Of a DNA stretch of 64,000 nt, positions 46,238 to 58,211 are shown in pieces; position 1 is the stretch's first letter; each line of letters starts with the position of its first letter. Both the position numbers and the translations under genes were made by a program. Where the stretch lies: positions 374,205,222 through 374,269,221 of the forward strand of contig CAKMRJ010000001.1 of NCBI GenBank assembly GCA_928212115.1, in the 5' to 3' direction. Under the pieces are notes generated by a model. The model was not told where the DNA came from, ran no database searches, and saw only the letters and a program-made list of their open reading frames with translations. This DNA is from Lactuca virosa. Lineage: Eukaryota; Streptophyta; Magnoliopsida; Asterales; Asteraceae.

Positions 46238-46799
46238 AGAACATCGAGTATTAAGCACTTAATGGAAGAAAGTGCTTAATCTGTTTGTACGATGGGCGTA
46301 AGTTAGAGTACGCCGCACGTACAACTCAAGGACTAAGTACGATGCGCGTACCAGGGTGGTACGCAAGGCGTACGCACCTTAGATGGGCTCGGACTTGTTT
46401 TGGGCTTGTAAGCTTTTGGGCCTTAATTAGTCATTGGGTCTGGTCACGTTTTGAGTTAGTGGGCCAGTTTATCTGTTTTGGGCCATAAATACTATGATTG
46501 GGCTTTATTGGGCCATGAGGCCCATTAGTGATTTTGGACATGGATTTTGGACCCATTAGCAAAGGAAGAATTTTTGGGCCATTGTGAAAGGACTTGGGGT
46601 TTGGGTACTTCAATTGGATTGTGTTCAGTCCTAATCTTGGGTAATGGTATTATTGTTTAGCACGGGTGGTTACGGACTGTTAGGAGAGCAGCTTTCGGGA
46701 TTCAGCAGACAGAGTTGAGTCTCCTCACCATACCAAAGGGTCAAAGGCACCAAGGCGGGCCCATTAATTGTTATGTGATATGCTAGTTATTTGTGATAC

Positions 46800-46980
46800 T
46801 TGCATGAAAGACCTCGGGGGGTTCCCGAGGCATTTGGGCTAAGACCTCGGGGGGTCCCGAGGCACCCGGAGTAAGACCCTGGAGGGTTTACAGGGCATCC
46901 TTGGGCTAAGACCTCGGGGGTTCCCCCGACACTCGGAGTAAGACCTTGGAGGGTTTCCAGGGCATCCCTATATATTGTAT
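46800..46980. repeat. Minisatellite of ~36-bp units in the solo LTR
   Basis: Repeats of AAGACCTCGGGGGGTTCCCG and AGACCCTGGAGGGTTTACAG-type words, about five units, located before the AACTCATTAAGC segment. Confidence 0.85.
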
Positions 46981-47675
46981 GCATGACTTATGTGATTTAT
47001 GTAGCTTTTACAGCTAATATGATTATGTGATTATGTGGATTGTGTGGGGTATGCTCTGGGGAACTCATTAAGCATTAGCTTACAGTTTGTGGATTTGTTT
47101 CAGGTACATCTGAGCCCAAGGGCAATGGCAAGGCTTGATGGCGCGGCATGCACTCTTCGGCATTTGTGTTGATGGGACACTCTGAAATTTAAAATAAAAT
47201 GTTGATATTATGGATTTTTGAAAACAATTGTCATTGATATTTAATATGTATGGAAATGATTTGGTTAATTAAAAATGAAAATTTTCTTTTGAAAATCGAG
47301 TCGTTACATACAACCCCACGACAACCATCACCATCATCGTCACCACCAATGCCACCGTCACCGCCACAATCACCACTGTCACCACCATCGCCGTGTTATC
47401 GCCACCACCACCATTGTTGTCATCATCCAAATCACCACTGCCACTGTCGCCGCCCCACCACCATCGTCACCACCATATTCATCACCACCCCTACCATTTT
47501 CTAAAAATGAAAATCGGTAGCAAAATACACATCTAAACACACTTACTATTTTTATAGAATAGAAATAGAAAAAGGAATAAGTTTTAACTAAACGCATTTT
47601 CTAAATTTTCTGATGAACACTAAAAACGGAAAACAGAAAATATAAATTGTTTTTTGGTAACTGAACGCGGCCTAA

Positions 47676-48778
47676 GTTTTTCGCTACAAAATTACAAGTT
47701 TCGGGGTGCCCATTTTTCATATATGTTTATTGGCTTGATAAAGGTGAAAGATAGCAACAATAAGAAATCAAAGAAAATTGACTCATAACACATGTAGTTG
47801 GTTTGTTACAAACTGTTTTAGTTTATTGTTTGTTATCTTAATGATCCTAATAGCCCTTGTTGTGACATTGTCATAGCCTCGTATGCAATGCAATGTAATT
47901 AGTAGATACAAATGTGAAGGCGATGTACTGCATAAAATGGCAATGTAATTTTATTGTTGTAATGTTAATGTGTATGTTTTAATGGCAATGATTTTGAGTT
48001 TAAAGAACAAATTTTTATGGTAGGTTAGTGTTTTTTTTTTGTTAGTGTTCGATTAGATAATCCATGAAAGACATTTAGATATTACCAGAATCGCTACAAT
48101 GTTTATTCTTTTATTCTAGCTTGCAACAACGTGATAACAGGACTCCACTAGAACATAATCGCTACATTTATATTTAGCAAGATATTTGATACCTAAATCC
48201 CTTGTTTCGCTAGATGGTGCACCCTTAAATGCTTACAACCTTTTTGTGCTTGTCCTTTTGAACTGGTTTAAGGGGATAATTGTTAACATTAAAAACTTTG
48301 GTGGAATTGTTGTAGTTCGTTTTTCCGTTCTTGAGAAACAATGTCAATTGGCCTTTAAATTGTTCAGGGGTCAATTTTGAAGATGACATGGTAAAACAGG
48401 TGTATAAAAAGAGAAAATATTGTACGAAACTTCAATAATTATATAATATGGCAGAAATGGTGTGACTTATAACATATTCTGGTAAAGGTTGGAGGAAAGT
48501 AGCATTTAAAGTGGTAAGTGGTATGAGGGAAGTAGGCAAAAAGAATTCTTCACTAATATTTGGAGATATATTGATGGGGTGTTTGCATTGAGATCTAGAT
48601 TTGGGTTGGTCCGATTTAAACTTCGCAAACTTGGTTTAGTTTGATATTTGGAAACAATGAAAGGGGGATAAGAGGATCTAATTTGATTATCTTCCTCTTT
48701 TTTAACTCTCACTACTACCCTTTCTAATGCGTTTGAATTTAATCAGTTCATTCATGAGGTTGGTTTGCATGATTTTAT
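47676..48778. other. Unassigned intergenic DNA
   Basis: A/T-rich. Small frames at 48186-48380 and 48506-48712 show no domain and are not supported. No tRNA or repeat array was noticed. Confidence 0.55.
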
Positions 48779-49269
48779 TGTAACATCCCGAAATTCAGGT
48801 ACAACTATTTAGCCCTTCTTTTATTCAAAGTGTCAAGTTAAGCCCTTAAGAGGAATTGGTAGCAACTGAGTACGCTGGGCGTACTCAAGAGTACGCTGCG
48901 CGTACTCATGCGCTTATTTTGGACGCGGACTCGCCTGAGTACGCTGGGCGTAATGTGTCCAGGTGCAAACCCTAATTTCTGACTTGTGCCCTATATATTG
49001 GATGCTAAGGCTTATTTCTCAGCCTCCATAGCAGTGAGTAAAACCCTAAGAGAGAACTTTTCATCGTTCTTAGTGAGTGTGTGATTTTGGAGCTAAAAGT
49101 GCCTTGGTGTGCTAGTGAAGAAGAAGGAGAGGAGTTTGTGGAGACTAGAGCTTGAAGTGCAAGTTTGGATCTGAGATCTACAAGGAAGGAGGCTCATTTG
49201 GAGGTATAAAGTTCAAAACTTTCCTCTTAATTTGGTTTGTTGCTTCATGGACCATTTTAGGGTTAAAAG

Positions 49270-50135
49270 TGTTGGATTAGGTGTCTAAGCCCATAACTAT
49301 AATTGGTATGTACTTGAATTGATAGCAGCACAGTCCTTTTGGGTTGCCCTCAACCTAGCAACTGACAAGGAAATTATGAAAGGAGAGATATTAATTTATA
49401 AGATTAATAAATTAATATATATATATATAATGATTTATTAATGTTAATGGATTAATATATTAATTAGAAATCATTATGTTTAATTAATTGTTAGAGCCAG
49501 AAATTAATCAGAATTGATTTTGGGGTTAAAAGAATTATTATAAGTGCAGGGACTAGTTTGCAATTATCTAATAGTTGAGTGGAAGGCTCTAGAACCCCCT
49601 GGAAGAGGGTGGACGAAATCTTTAGGGGAAACCCTAATAATTTCGTCCATAGGGGCTTGGATAAGGCCCTTGGGTTTGCTTAGGCCCTAAGCAAAGGATA
49701 ACTAGGGTTTCCCTTAAACCCTAGATCCCTCAGCTATATAAGGAGCCTCCTGGTTCATGTTTTTGGTGACTCTTTCTTTGAAGAAACCCTAGGCCGAATT
49801 TTGCATACTCCCTCTCTCTCTCTTCTACTTCCTTCTGCTAGTTTGGGTGTGACTCATTAGAGGCATTACACTGTGTGTGTGATTCTCCATTGAGCAATTA
49901 GGGTAGCGAGCTCAAGAAGATCAAATCAATAAGGAAATATCATTGTTTGCTATAACATTGAAAGGTATGTAAACCCAAACCCTAGTTTACTATTTTCGAA
50001 ATTAGCCTCTCTCCTCTAGGGTTCTTTGTTGCAATTCAAAGTTGTATGTTCAATAGTTAAAACATAGATCCAAAGTAGGTTGCATGTGAACTTAGGATTG
50101 TTTTCTAGTTTATTTGTGTACCTAAAAACCCATCA
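49270..50135 (+). repeat. Copia 5' LTR (first assembled copy)
   Basis: 866 bp, TGTTGGATTAGG to AACCCATCA. It nearly equals the 3' LTR at 61508-62372 (865 bp); differences are mainly single-base indels. This fits a young insertion read through noisy sequence. The PBS TGGTATCAGAGCC follows at 50137. Confidence 0.93.
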
Positions 50136-53100
50136 GTGGTATCAGAGCCATTGTTGTTTTAAATTGAATTGCTACATTGTTGAATTGCAAATTAGGGTTT
50201 ATAGCTATTAAACCCTAAAGGCCAATTTTTCGATTTCTAGGGTTTTGGATCAAGGGTTTTTTCGAAAACCCTAGCCTCCAAAGAACCCTAATCGAAATTA
50301 GGGTTAGGGTTTTGAAACCCTAGCCCTCCCTTGTAAATTTCGAATATGCTAGAGGATAACTAGGGTTTCTTGTGTTTTTTGGATAATTGTTATTAATTAG
50401 ATTAATTGGATAATTATCCTTACCCTATTTTTCGAAATTAGAGGGATAAGGATTAGGATTAAATTAATTGATTAATTTAATTAGATAATCCTTACAAGAT
50501 TAATAATTTGATTAATAGTTATTAATAGATAAATATTAAATCTAGTGAATGGTTTATTTAAATTGAATTTAACAGCTTAATTTCGAAATTTATATAACCC
50601 TGAAGTTTTAAAAAGTTTTAAAACACACCTTATTATATATATAATTAAAGTTTAATATTTATGTATAAGAATATGGTCAGTCAAATCGCTAGTATGCCTC
50701 ATTCACGAAGCTAATCTATAAGGGGGGTATAAGGAAACCTGCCTATAAAATGGTAGTTGAATGGGTGGCCACTCTCACCCACCGCTCCCTTGATTAGTGG
50801 AGGGTCGTTAGCAGAACGGATTGATAGGACAACTACTGTCATTAAAAGTATAATGATATTAAAGAAGTACTAGAAATTATTTTCAAAATCCCAACTCTAG
50901 TTACTTTAGGAAAAATGTGAAAAGTATGCTAATCCATGAAATTGCACATTATGCTTTATTGGTCGTTAGTGGAGCGTGTGTGGTTAACCAGCACACTAAA
51001 AGGCACTAATAAAGAGTAGCAATGGGTATCTCATAATTGTCATTTTGATGGAGCGTGTGTGGTTTACCAGCACATCAATAGTTAATGATAAAGACAATGA
51101 GGTTACCACACATTGCATGGTTATTCACATCTTGTTTGTGATCCTCGGCATCCCAGTCACAAATAGAAGAGCATAATCTGAGATTAAACATGTCATTGAA
51201 TAGTTTCAATGTATCTCAAAAGATTAGGAATTTCACTTCGTTTGTTCGTCTAATGGTGGAATTGGTGAATCGTCATTCACCTACCTTTATGAAATTTGCA
51301 CTTGGATCTCGGCATCCCATTTCTAAGTTGTGAATCTTCATAGTTGGATCCTAACCTTGATACTATATCTTTGGTTATCTATTAAGGTATCTTGAAATCT
51401 AACTAAAACTTTCTTTCTTTTCAGATGTCTACTCCTGGAAACACTTCTGCTTCCCCTCCAACCAAACTTCTCTTTGCTCAATATATGCTCCAAAGTCGTT
51501 ATGGATGGCTCAAACTATAACGATTGGATGCGCAACATCAAGATGGCTCTTCGCTTTGAGAACAAAGAATATGTTCTTGAAAAGGAGCTCAAGAGCTTGA
51601 TGAGATGAAGCTACTCCTGAGATCTTGCTGCCTACAAGAAACATTACGATGATGCTACCAAAGTGGCATGCATCATGGTGGCAACTATGTCCCCAGAACT
51701 GCAGAGGTACTATGAGGACTACTGGCCTTTCGAGATGAACAAGGACCTTATGGAAAAGTACCATAAGCGAGCTCGTCAAGAAAAGTTCGAAGTAGTCAAG
51801 TCACTCATGGCTTGCAAGATGAAAGATGGGGAGTCGGTGTGTCACATGTGCAAAGAATGCAACGCTACATAGAGCGTTTGGTCAAGCTCAATATTCACTT
51901 TGATGAGGAATTGGCCATTGACATGGTCTTGAACTCACTTCCTGAATGTTATGGTCAGTTTATCTAACTTACCATTTGAAACATACTGAGCAGACCTTGC
52001 CCAATTGCACAACTTGTTGCAGACAGCTGAGGCAGGGATGAAAGGTAAAAGTATACCCTCCACACCTGCAAGTGCCCCTGTTTTGGCTATTGGACAGGGA
52101 AGGGGAAAAAGAGGAAGGGCCTCCCAAGCAAAACTGGAGAGCAAGGCTCAAGCTGGGTCATAGTAATGGCCCAAAGGCTAAGCCAATGGTTCCACTCCCC
52201 ATGTTTCTGATCAAAAGAGGCAGTTTGCTTTTACTGCAACCAAAAGGGGCATTGGAAGAGATCTTGCCCACAGTATCTGCAAGATATCAAGGATGGCAAA
52301 GTGAAGCCATCTTCGGCAGGTATTTAACTATTTCTGCTAATAACTCATTATCTTCTCTCGTTCATGGGTCCTTGATACAGGATGTGGTTTCATATCTGTT
52401 TCTGATTGCAGGGTCTAAGGAAAGTGAGGAGATAGAGCGAGGAAGGATAACCTGATCATGGGAAACAGAAAGTCTTCACAGTACCAAGATCGGAGTTTAT
52501 CAACTTCTGCTTAGTAATGATGTTAGATTAGATTTAATAAATTGTTGCTATTCGTCTGAGATGACGAGAAACATATTTCATTTCATGCATTGTTCAGACA
52601 AGGTTTTACAATATTCTTTTTAATGATTTGAATGGTTCAATTTCTGTTTATAAGAATGGTGGTGTTTTTATGTTTGAAGCTTTGCCTTGTAATGGTGTGT
52701 ATGAAACAGTGACTTGTGTGATAGCTTAGGAAATAGTGTATTAATATTGACTTGTCTAATAGTGTAGACAAGGCATGCTTGTGGCATTGTCGTCTTGGAC
52801 ACATTAACAAGAAACGCATAGCCCAACTCCAAAAGGATGGAGTGTTGGAATCATTTGACCTAAAGTCAGATGATATGTGTGATCTTGTCTTTTGGGAAAG
52901 ATGACAAAATCACCATTCACAGGGTCTTGTGAAAGAGGTGAAGGTCTGTTGGATCTCATACACACGGATGTGTGTGGGACCCTTCAGATCAACTACAAGA
53001 GATGCTAATCGATTCTATGTGACTTTCACTGACGATTATAGCAGATATGGATATATCTACTTGATCAGCATAGTCAGAAACTTTTGAAAAGTTCAAAGAG

Positions 53101-54454
53101 TTTAAGCATGAAGTCGAAAATCAATTGGGCAAAAGATAAAGATACTTAGATCCGATAGAGGCGGGGAGTATCTTAGTATCGAGTTTAACGACTATCTGAA
53201 AGAATGTGGGATAGTCTCACAATTGACTCCTAGGACACCACAGTTAAATGGTGTAGCTGAGAGGCGCAATCGAACCTTGTTAGACATGGTTCGTTCTATG
53301 ATGAGTCGGGCTTCGCTTCCTATTCACTTCTGGGGGTATGCCTTAGAGACAGCCGCCCACATCCTCAATCTTTCCCTACAAAGAAGGTTGCCAAAACACC
53401 TCACGAAATGTGGACAGGGAAAGTTTCCCTCGTTAGCACATATTAAAGTCTGGGGTTGTGAAGCTTTCGTAAGACGAGAGACTCAAACAAGCTAGCAGCT
53501 AGAAGTGAAATGTGTTTTTCATTGGTTACCCAAAGCAGTCTTTGGATATTTTCTACAGGCCTAGTGAGAACGTGGTCTTTGTAGCACGAAGAGGAGTCTT
53601 TCTTGAAAGAGAGCTCATATTCAAGAGGACAGTGGGAGCACTATTGACCTTGAAGAAATTCAAGAGTTAGCCAATGAAGGAACCTTAGATGACACTAGCA
53701 CTCAACCAGAGGAAACATTCCTGTTGAACCAGTTGATAACTCATTACCTCTTAGAAGATCCACTAGGGTGAGTGTGCCACCTGAGTTGTATGGTTTTCAT
53801 ATTACTTCAGATGGTGACACATTCATAAGTGACAGAACACTGGTAAACTTAGATGAACCAGTCACTTATAAGGAAGCAATGGCAGGCCCAGAGGCTTCCA
53901 AGTGGAAAGAGGCAATGGATCGAGATTAAGTCCATGTATGACAACCAAGTTTGGAATTTGGTTGATAGTGCACCAGGTCGCAAGACAGTTGGGTGCAAAT
54001 GATCTTCAAGAAGAAGACAGACATGGATGGGAATGTGCACACATTCAAGGCTCGACTGGTTGCAAAAAGTTTTCACTCAAACCCCAGGGGTTGACTATGA
54101 TGAGATTTTTCGCCAGTAGCTAAGATTAAATTAAAATATTATTGGATATGCTCGCCATAGCTGCCTTTCATGATTATGAAATCTGGCAGATGGATGTCAA
54201 AACTGCTTTCCTTAATGGGAAGTTGGCTGAGAATGTTTACATGAGATCAGTCAGAGGGTTTTGTGATGAAAGTTTCCCAATAGAGTGTGCAAGCTTGAGA
54301 AATCCATTTATGGATTGAAACAAGCATCTCGCAGTTGGAATCTTTGCTTCCATGAGAAAGTCAAAGAGTTTGGTTTCTCTAGAAGTGAAATAGTTTTGTG
54401 GTAATCAAGCTAGTGGGAGTATAGTAACTTTTCTGTGTTAGTATGTCGATTGAC
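50136..54454 (+). pseudogene. Indel-ridden duplicate of the copia leader, gag and pol
   Basis: This stretch follows 55277-59655 almost base for base but with dozens of single-base deletions and occasional insertions, so no long frame survives (fragments at 51663-51872, 52072-52455, 53223-53495). It stops in the middle of the RT catalytic segment, immediately before the N run. The pattern is that of unpolished long-read sequence at a contig end rather than evolutionary decay. It should not be counted as a second element without checking. Confidence 0.85.
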
Positions 54455-54467
54455 NNNNNNNNNNNNN
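54455..54467. other. Assembly gap (13 N)
   Basis: Thirteen undetermined bases separate the two copies of the copia element. Sequence on both sides is richer in indels than elsewhere. Confidence 0.99.
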
Positions 54468-54473
54468 TTAAAG

Positions 54474-55276
54474 TGTTGGATTAGGTGTCTAAGCCCATAA
54501 CTATAATTGGTATGTACTTGAATTGATAGCAGCACAGTCCTTTTGGGTTGCCCTCAACCTAGCAACTGGACAAGGAAATTATATATATATGATTTATTAA
54601 TATGTAAATGGATTAATATATTAATTAGAAATCATTATGTTTAATTAATTGTTAGCCAGAATTAATCAGAATTGATTTTGGGTTAAAAGAATTAATTATA
54701 AGGTGCAGGGACTAGTTTGCATTATTAATAGTTGAGTGGAAGGCTCTAGAACCCCTTGGAAGAGGGTGGACGAAATCTTAGGGGAAACCCTAATAATTTC
54801 GTCCATAGGGCTTGGATAAGGCCCTTGGGTTGCTTAGGCCCTAAGCAAAGGATAACTAGGGTTTCCTTTAAACCCTAGATCCCTCAGTATATAAGGAGCC
54901 TCCTGGTTCATGTTTTTTGTTGGTTCTTTCTTTTGAAGAAAACCCTAAGGCCGAGATTTTGCATACTCCTCTCTCCTCTTCTACTTTCCCTTTGCTAGTT
55001 TGGGTTGTGACTCCATTAGAGGCATTACACTGTGGTTGCTAAAGCTTCCAAGAAGATCAAGATCGAGATCAAGGGAATATCAATTGTTTGCTATAACACA
55101 TTGAAAGGTATGTAAACCCTAAACCCTAGTTTTACTATTTTCGAAATTAGCCTCTCTCTCTAGGTTCTTGTTTTGCAATCAAAGTTGTATGTTCATAGTT
55201 AAAACATAGATCCAAAGTAGGTTGCATGTGAACTTAGGAATTGTTCTAGTTTATTTGTTGTACCTAAAACCCCTCA
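54474..55276 (+). repeat. Copia 5' LTR (second assembled copy)
   Basis: 803 bp because of many small deletions against the 866- and 865-bp copies. Followed by the PBS TGGTATCAGAGCC at 55278. It is preceded by TTAAAG, the same flank as before 49270 less one A. Confidence 0.9.
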
Positions 55277-56580
55277 GTGGTATCAGAGCCATTGTTGTTT
55301 TAAATTGAATTGCTACAATTGTTGAATTGCAAATTAGGTTTTATAGCTTATTAAACCCTAAAAGGCCAAATTTTCGATTTCTAGGGTTTTGGATCAAAGG
55401 GTTTTTTCGAAAACCCTAGCCTCCAAAGAACCCTATCGAAATTAGGGTTAGGGTTTTGAAAACCCTAGCCTCCTCCTTGTAAATTTCGAAATCTGCTAGA
55501 GGATAACTAGGTTTCTTGTTTTTTTTGGATAAATTGTTACTTAATTAGATTAATTGGATAATTATCCTTACCCTATTTTTCGAAAAATTAGAGGGAAGGA
55601 TTAGGATTAAATTAATTGATTAATTTAATTAGATAATCCTTACAAGATTTAATAATTTGATTATAGTTAATTATAGATAAAATTAAATCTAGTGAATTGG
55701 TTTATTTAAATTTGAATTTAATATTTTAAATTTCGAAATTTATATAAACCCTTGAAGTTTTAAAAGTTTTAAAAACACACCTATATATATATTAATTAAA
55801 GGTTTATATTATATGTATAAGAATAGGTCAGTCAAATCGCTAGTATGCCTCATTCACGAACTTTAATCTATAAGGGGGGTATAAGGAAACTGCCTATAAA
55901 TGGTAGTTGAATGGGTGTCCACTCTCACCCACCGCTTCCTTGATTAGTGGAGGGTCGTTAGCAGAACGGATTTGATAGGACAACTACTTGTCATTAAAAG
56001 TATAATGATATAAAGAAAGTACTAGAACATTATTTTCAAAATCCCAACTCTAGTTACTTTAGGAAAAATGTGAAAAGTATGCTAATCCATGAAATTGCAC
56101 ATTATGCTTTATTGGTCGTTAGTGGAGCGTGTGTGGTTAACCAGCACACTAAAAGCACTAATAAAGAGTAGCAATGGGTATCTCATAATTGTCATTTTGA
56201 TGGAGCGTGTGTGGTTTACCAGCACATCAATAGTTAATGATAAAGACAATGAGGTTACCAAGCACATTTGCATGGTTATTCACATCTTGTTTGTGATCCT
56301 CGGCATCCCAGTCACAAATAGAAGAGCATAATCTGAAATAAAACATGTCATTGAATAGTTTCAATGTATCTCAAAAGAATTAGGAATTTCACTTCGGTTG
56401 TTCGTCTAATGGTGGAATTGGTGAATCGTCATTCACCTACCTTTATGAAATTTGCACTTGGATCTCGGCATCCCATTTCTAAGTTGTGAATCTTCATAGT
56501 TGGATCCTAACCTTGATACTATATCTTGGGTTATTCTATTAGGTATCTTGAAATCTAACTAAAACTTTCTTTCTTTTCAT
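55277..56580. other. Copia leader between PBS and gag
   Basis: Non-coding leader of 1.3 kb. It contains two copies of GGAGCGTGTGTGGTT followed by (A/T)ACCAGCACA (about 56125 and 56203), a short direct repeat also present in the first copy. No domain. Confidence 0.7.
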
Positions 56581-57480
56581 ATGTCTACTCCTGGAAACAC
56601 TTCTGCTTCGTCCTCCTCCAACCAAAACTTCTCTTTGCTCAATATATGCTCCAAAGTCGTTATGGATGGCTCAAACTATAACGATTGGATGCGCAACATC
56701 AAGATGGCTCTTCGCTTCGAGAACAAAGAATATGTTCTTGAAAAGGAGCTCAAAGAGCTTGATGAGAATGAAGCTACTCCTGAAGATCTTGCTGCCTACA
56801 AAAAACATTACGATGATGCTACCAAAGTGGCATGCATCATGGTGGCAACTATGTCCCCAGAACTGCAGAGGTACTATGAGGACTACTGGCCTTTCGAGAT
56901 GAACAAGGACCTTATGGAAAAGTACCATAAGCGAGCTCGTCAAGAAAAGTTCGAAGTAGTCAAGTCACTCATGGCTTGCAAGATGAAAGATGGGGAGTCA
57001 GTTGTGTCACATGTGCAAAGAATGCAACGCTACATAGAGCGTTTGGTCAAGCTCAATATTCACTTTGATGAGGAATTGGCCATTGACATGGTCTTGAACT
57101 CACTTCCTGAATGTTATGGTCAGTTTATTCTAACTTACCATTTGAACAATACTGAGCAGACCTTGGCCCAATTGCACAACTTGTTGCAGACAGCTGAGGC
57201 AGGGATGATGAAGGGTAAAAGTATACCCTCCACACCTGCTAGTGCCCCTGTTTTGGCTATTGGACAGGGAAAGGGGAAAAAGAGGAAAGGTCCTCCCAAG
57301 CAAAACTGGAAGAGCAAGGCTCAAGCTGGGTCATCTAGTAATGGCCCAAAGGCTAAGCCCAATGGTTCCACTCCCATGTTTCTGATCCAAAAGAGGCAGT
57401 TTGCTTTTACTGCAACCAAAAGGGGCATTGGAAGAGATCTTGCCCACAGTATCTGCAAGATATCAAGGATGGCAAAGTGA
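56581..57480 (+). CDS. Copia Gag (frame breaks before the zinc knuckle)
   Basis: ATG 56581 begins a 299-codon frame. The N-terminal part has the copia-type Gag start (KVVMDGSNYNDWMRNIKMAL) and a helical core through ~200 (UBN2/DUF4219-like; family from memory). A Lys/Gly/Pro-rich basic region follows. The CCHC knuckle (CFYC...GHWKRSC) lies at 57402-57443 in another frame, the frame used by the protease. The break maps to the CCC run at 57373-57375, which is CCCC in the first copy (52197-52200). The shift is therefore probably a sequence error. Gag forms the virus-like particle. Confidence 0.88.
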   Translation: MSTPGNTSASSSSNQNFSLLNICSKVVMDGSNYNDWMRNIKMALRFENKEYVLEKELKELDENEATPEDLAAYKKHYDDATKVACIMVATMSPELQRYYEDYWPFEMNKDLMEKYHKRARQEKFEVVKSLMACKMKDGESVVSHVQRMQRYIERLVKLNIHFDEELAIDMVLNSLPECYGQFILTYHLNNTEQTLAQLHNLLQTAEAGMMKGKSIPSTPASAPVLAIGQGKGKKRKGPPKQNWKSKAQAGSSSNGPKAKPNGSTPMFLIQKRQFAFTATKRGIGRDLAHSICKISRMAK

Positions 57481-58211
57481 AGCCATCTTCGGCAGGTATT
57501 TACACTATTTCTGCTAATAACTCATTATCTTCTCGTTCATGGGTCCTTGATACAGGATGTGGTTTTCATATCTGTTCTGATTTGCAGGGTCTAAAGGAAA
57601 GTGAGGAGATAGAGCGAGGAAGGATAAACCTGATCATGGGAAACAGAAAGTCTTCACCAGTAACCAAGATCGGAGTTTATCAGCTTCTGCTTAGTAATGA
57701 TGTTAGATTAGATTTAATAAATTGTTGCTATTCGTCTGAGATGACGAGAAACATTATTTCATTTCATGCATTGTTCAGACAAGGTTTTACATATTCTTTT
57801 AATGATTTGAATGGTTCAATTTCTGTTTATAAGAATGGTGTTTTTATGTTTGAAGCTTTGCCTTGTAATGGTGTGTATGAAACAGTGACTTGTGTTGATA
57901 GCCTAGGAAATAGTGTACTTAATATTGACTTGTCTAATAGTGTAGACAAGGCATGCTTGTGGCATTGTCGTCTTGGACACATTAACAAGAAACGCATAGC
58001 CCAACTCCAAAAGGATGGAGTGTTGGAATCATTTGACCTAAAGTCAGATGATATGTGTGAGTCTTGTCTTTTGGGAAAGATGACAAAATCACCATTCACA
58101 GGGTCTTGTGAAAGAGGTGAAGGTCTGTTGGATTCAGGTCTGTTGGATCTCACACGGATGTGTGTGGACCCTTCAGATCAACTACAAGAGATGCTAATCG
58201 ATTCTATGTGA
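57477..58211 (+). CDS. Copia protease and integrase N-terminal domain
   Basis: The frame continues from the zinc knuckle. The protease active site is within SRSWVLDTGCGFHIC (DTG, about 57547-57555). After the protease comes the integrase zinc domain: WHCRLGHINKKRI (H-H) and MCESCLLGKM (C-C) up to about 58080. The frame goes wrong at 58130-58165, where GGTCTGTTGGAT is duplicated and a few bases found in the first copy (CATACACACGG) are missing. No separate start is expected: this is the middle of the polyprotein. Confidence 0.88.
   Translation: MKPSSAGIYTISANNSLSSRSWVLDTGCGFHICSDLQGLKESEEIERGRINLIMGNRKSSPVTKIGVYQLLLSNDVRLDLINCCYSSEMTRNIISFHALFRQGFTYSFNDLNGSISVYKNGVFMFEALPCNGVYETVTCVDSLGNSVLNIDLSNSVDKACLWHCRLGHINKKRIAQLQKDGVLESFDLKSDDMCESCLLGKMTKSPFTGSCERGEGLLDSGLLDLTRMCVDPSDQLQEMLIDSM

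Larger units (their letters stand above)
44710..47308 (+). mobile_element. Gypsy-type solo LTR inside the Tourist-like MITE
   Basis: TGTAACACTCC at 44710 and TCGTTACA ending at 47308 with perfect duplication TACAA (44705-44709, 47309-47313). GTACGC...GCGTAC words at 44778-44885 and 46285-46375, an array at 46805-46975 and an AACTCATTAAGC segment place it in the same LTR super-group as the chromovirus. It is itself interrupted by a copia LTR. Confidence 0.9.
44297..47672. mobile_element. Tourist-like MITE, split by a solo LTR
   Basis: The ends GGGTGCGTTTAGTTA and TAACTGAACGCGGCC are inverted repeats bordered by TAA (44294-44296 and 47673-47675). Its own sequence, 44297-44709 plus 47314-47672, totals about 770 bp and contains ACC/CAC-rich low-complexity DNA that opens a meaningless Pro/His-rich frame at 47250-47504. 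It abuts the Pack-MULE: its left TAA overlaps the last bases of that element's target duplication. Confidence 0.82.

Noticed and set aside
47250..47597. Pro/His/Thr-rich frame and its Gly/Val-rich complement
   Set aside because: ACC/CAC low-complexity DNA of the Tourist-like MITE and crossing a solo-LTR border.
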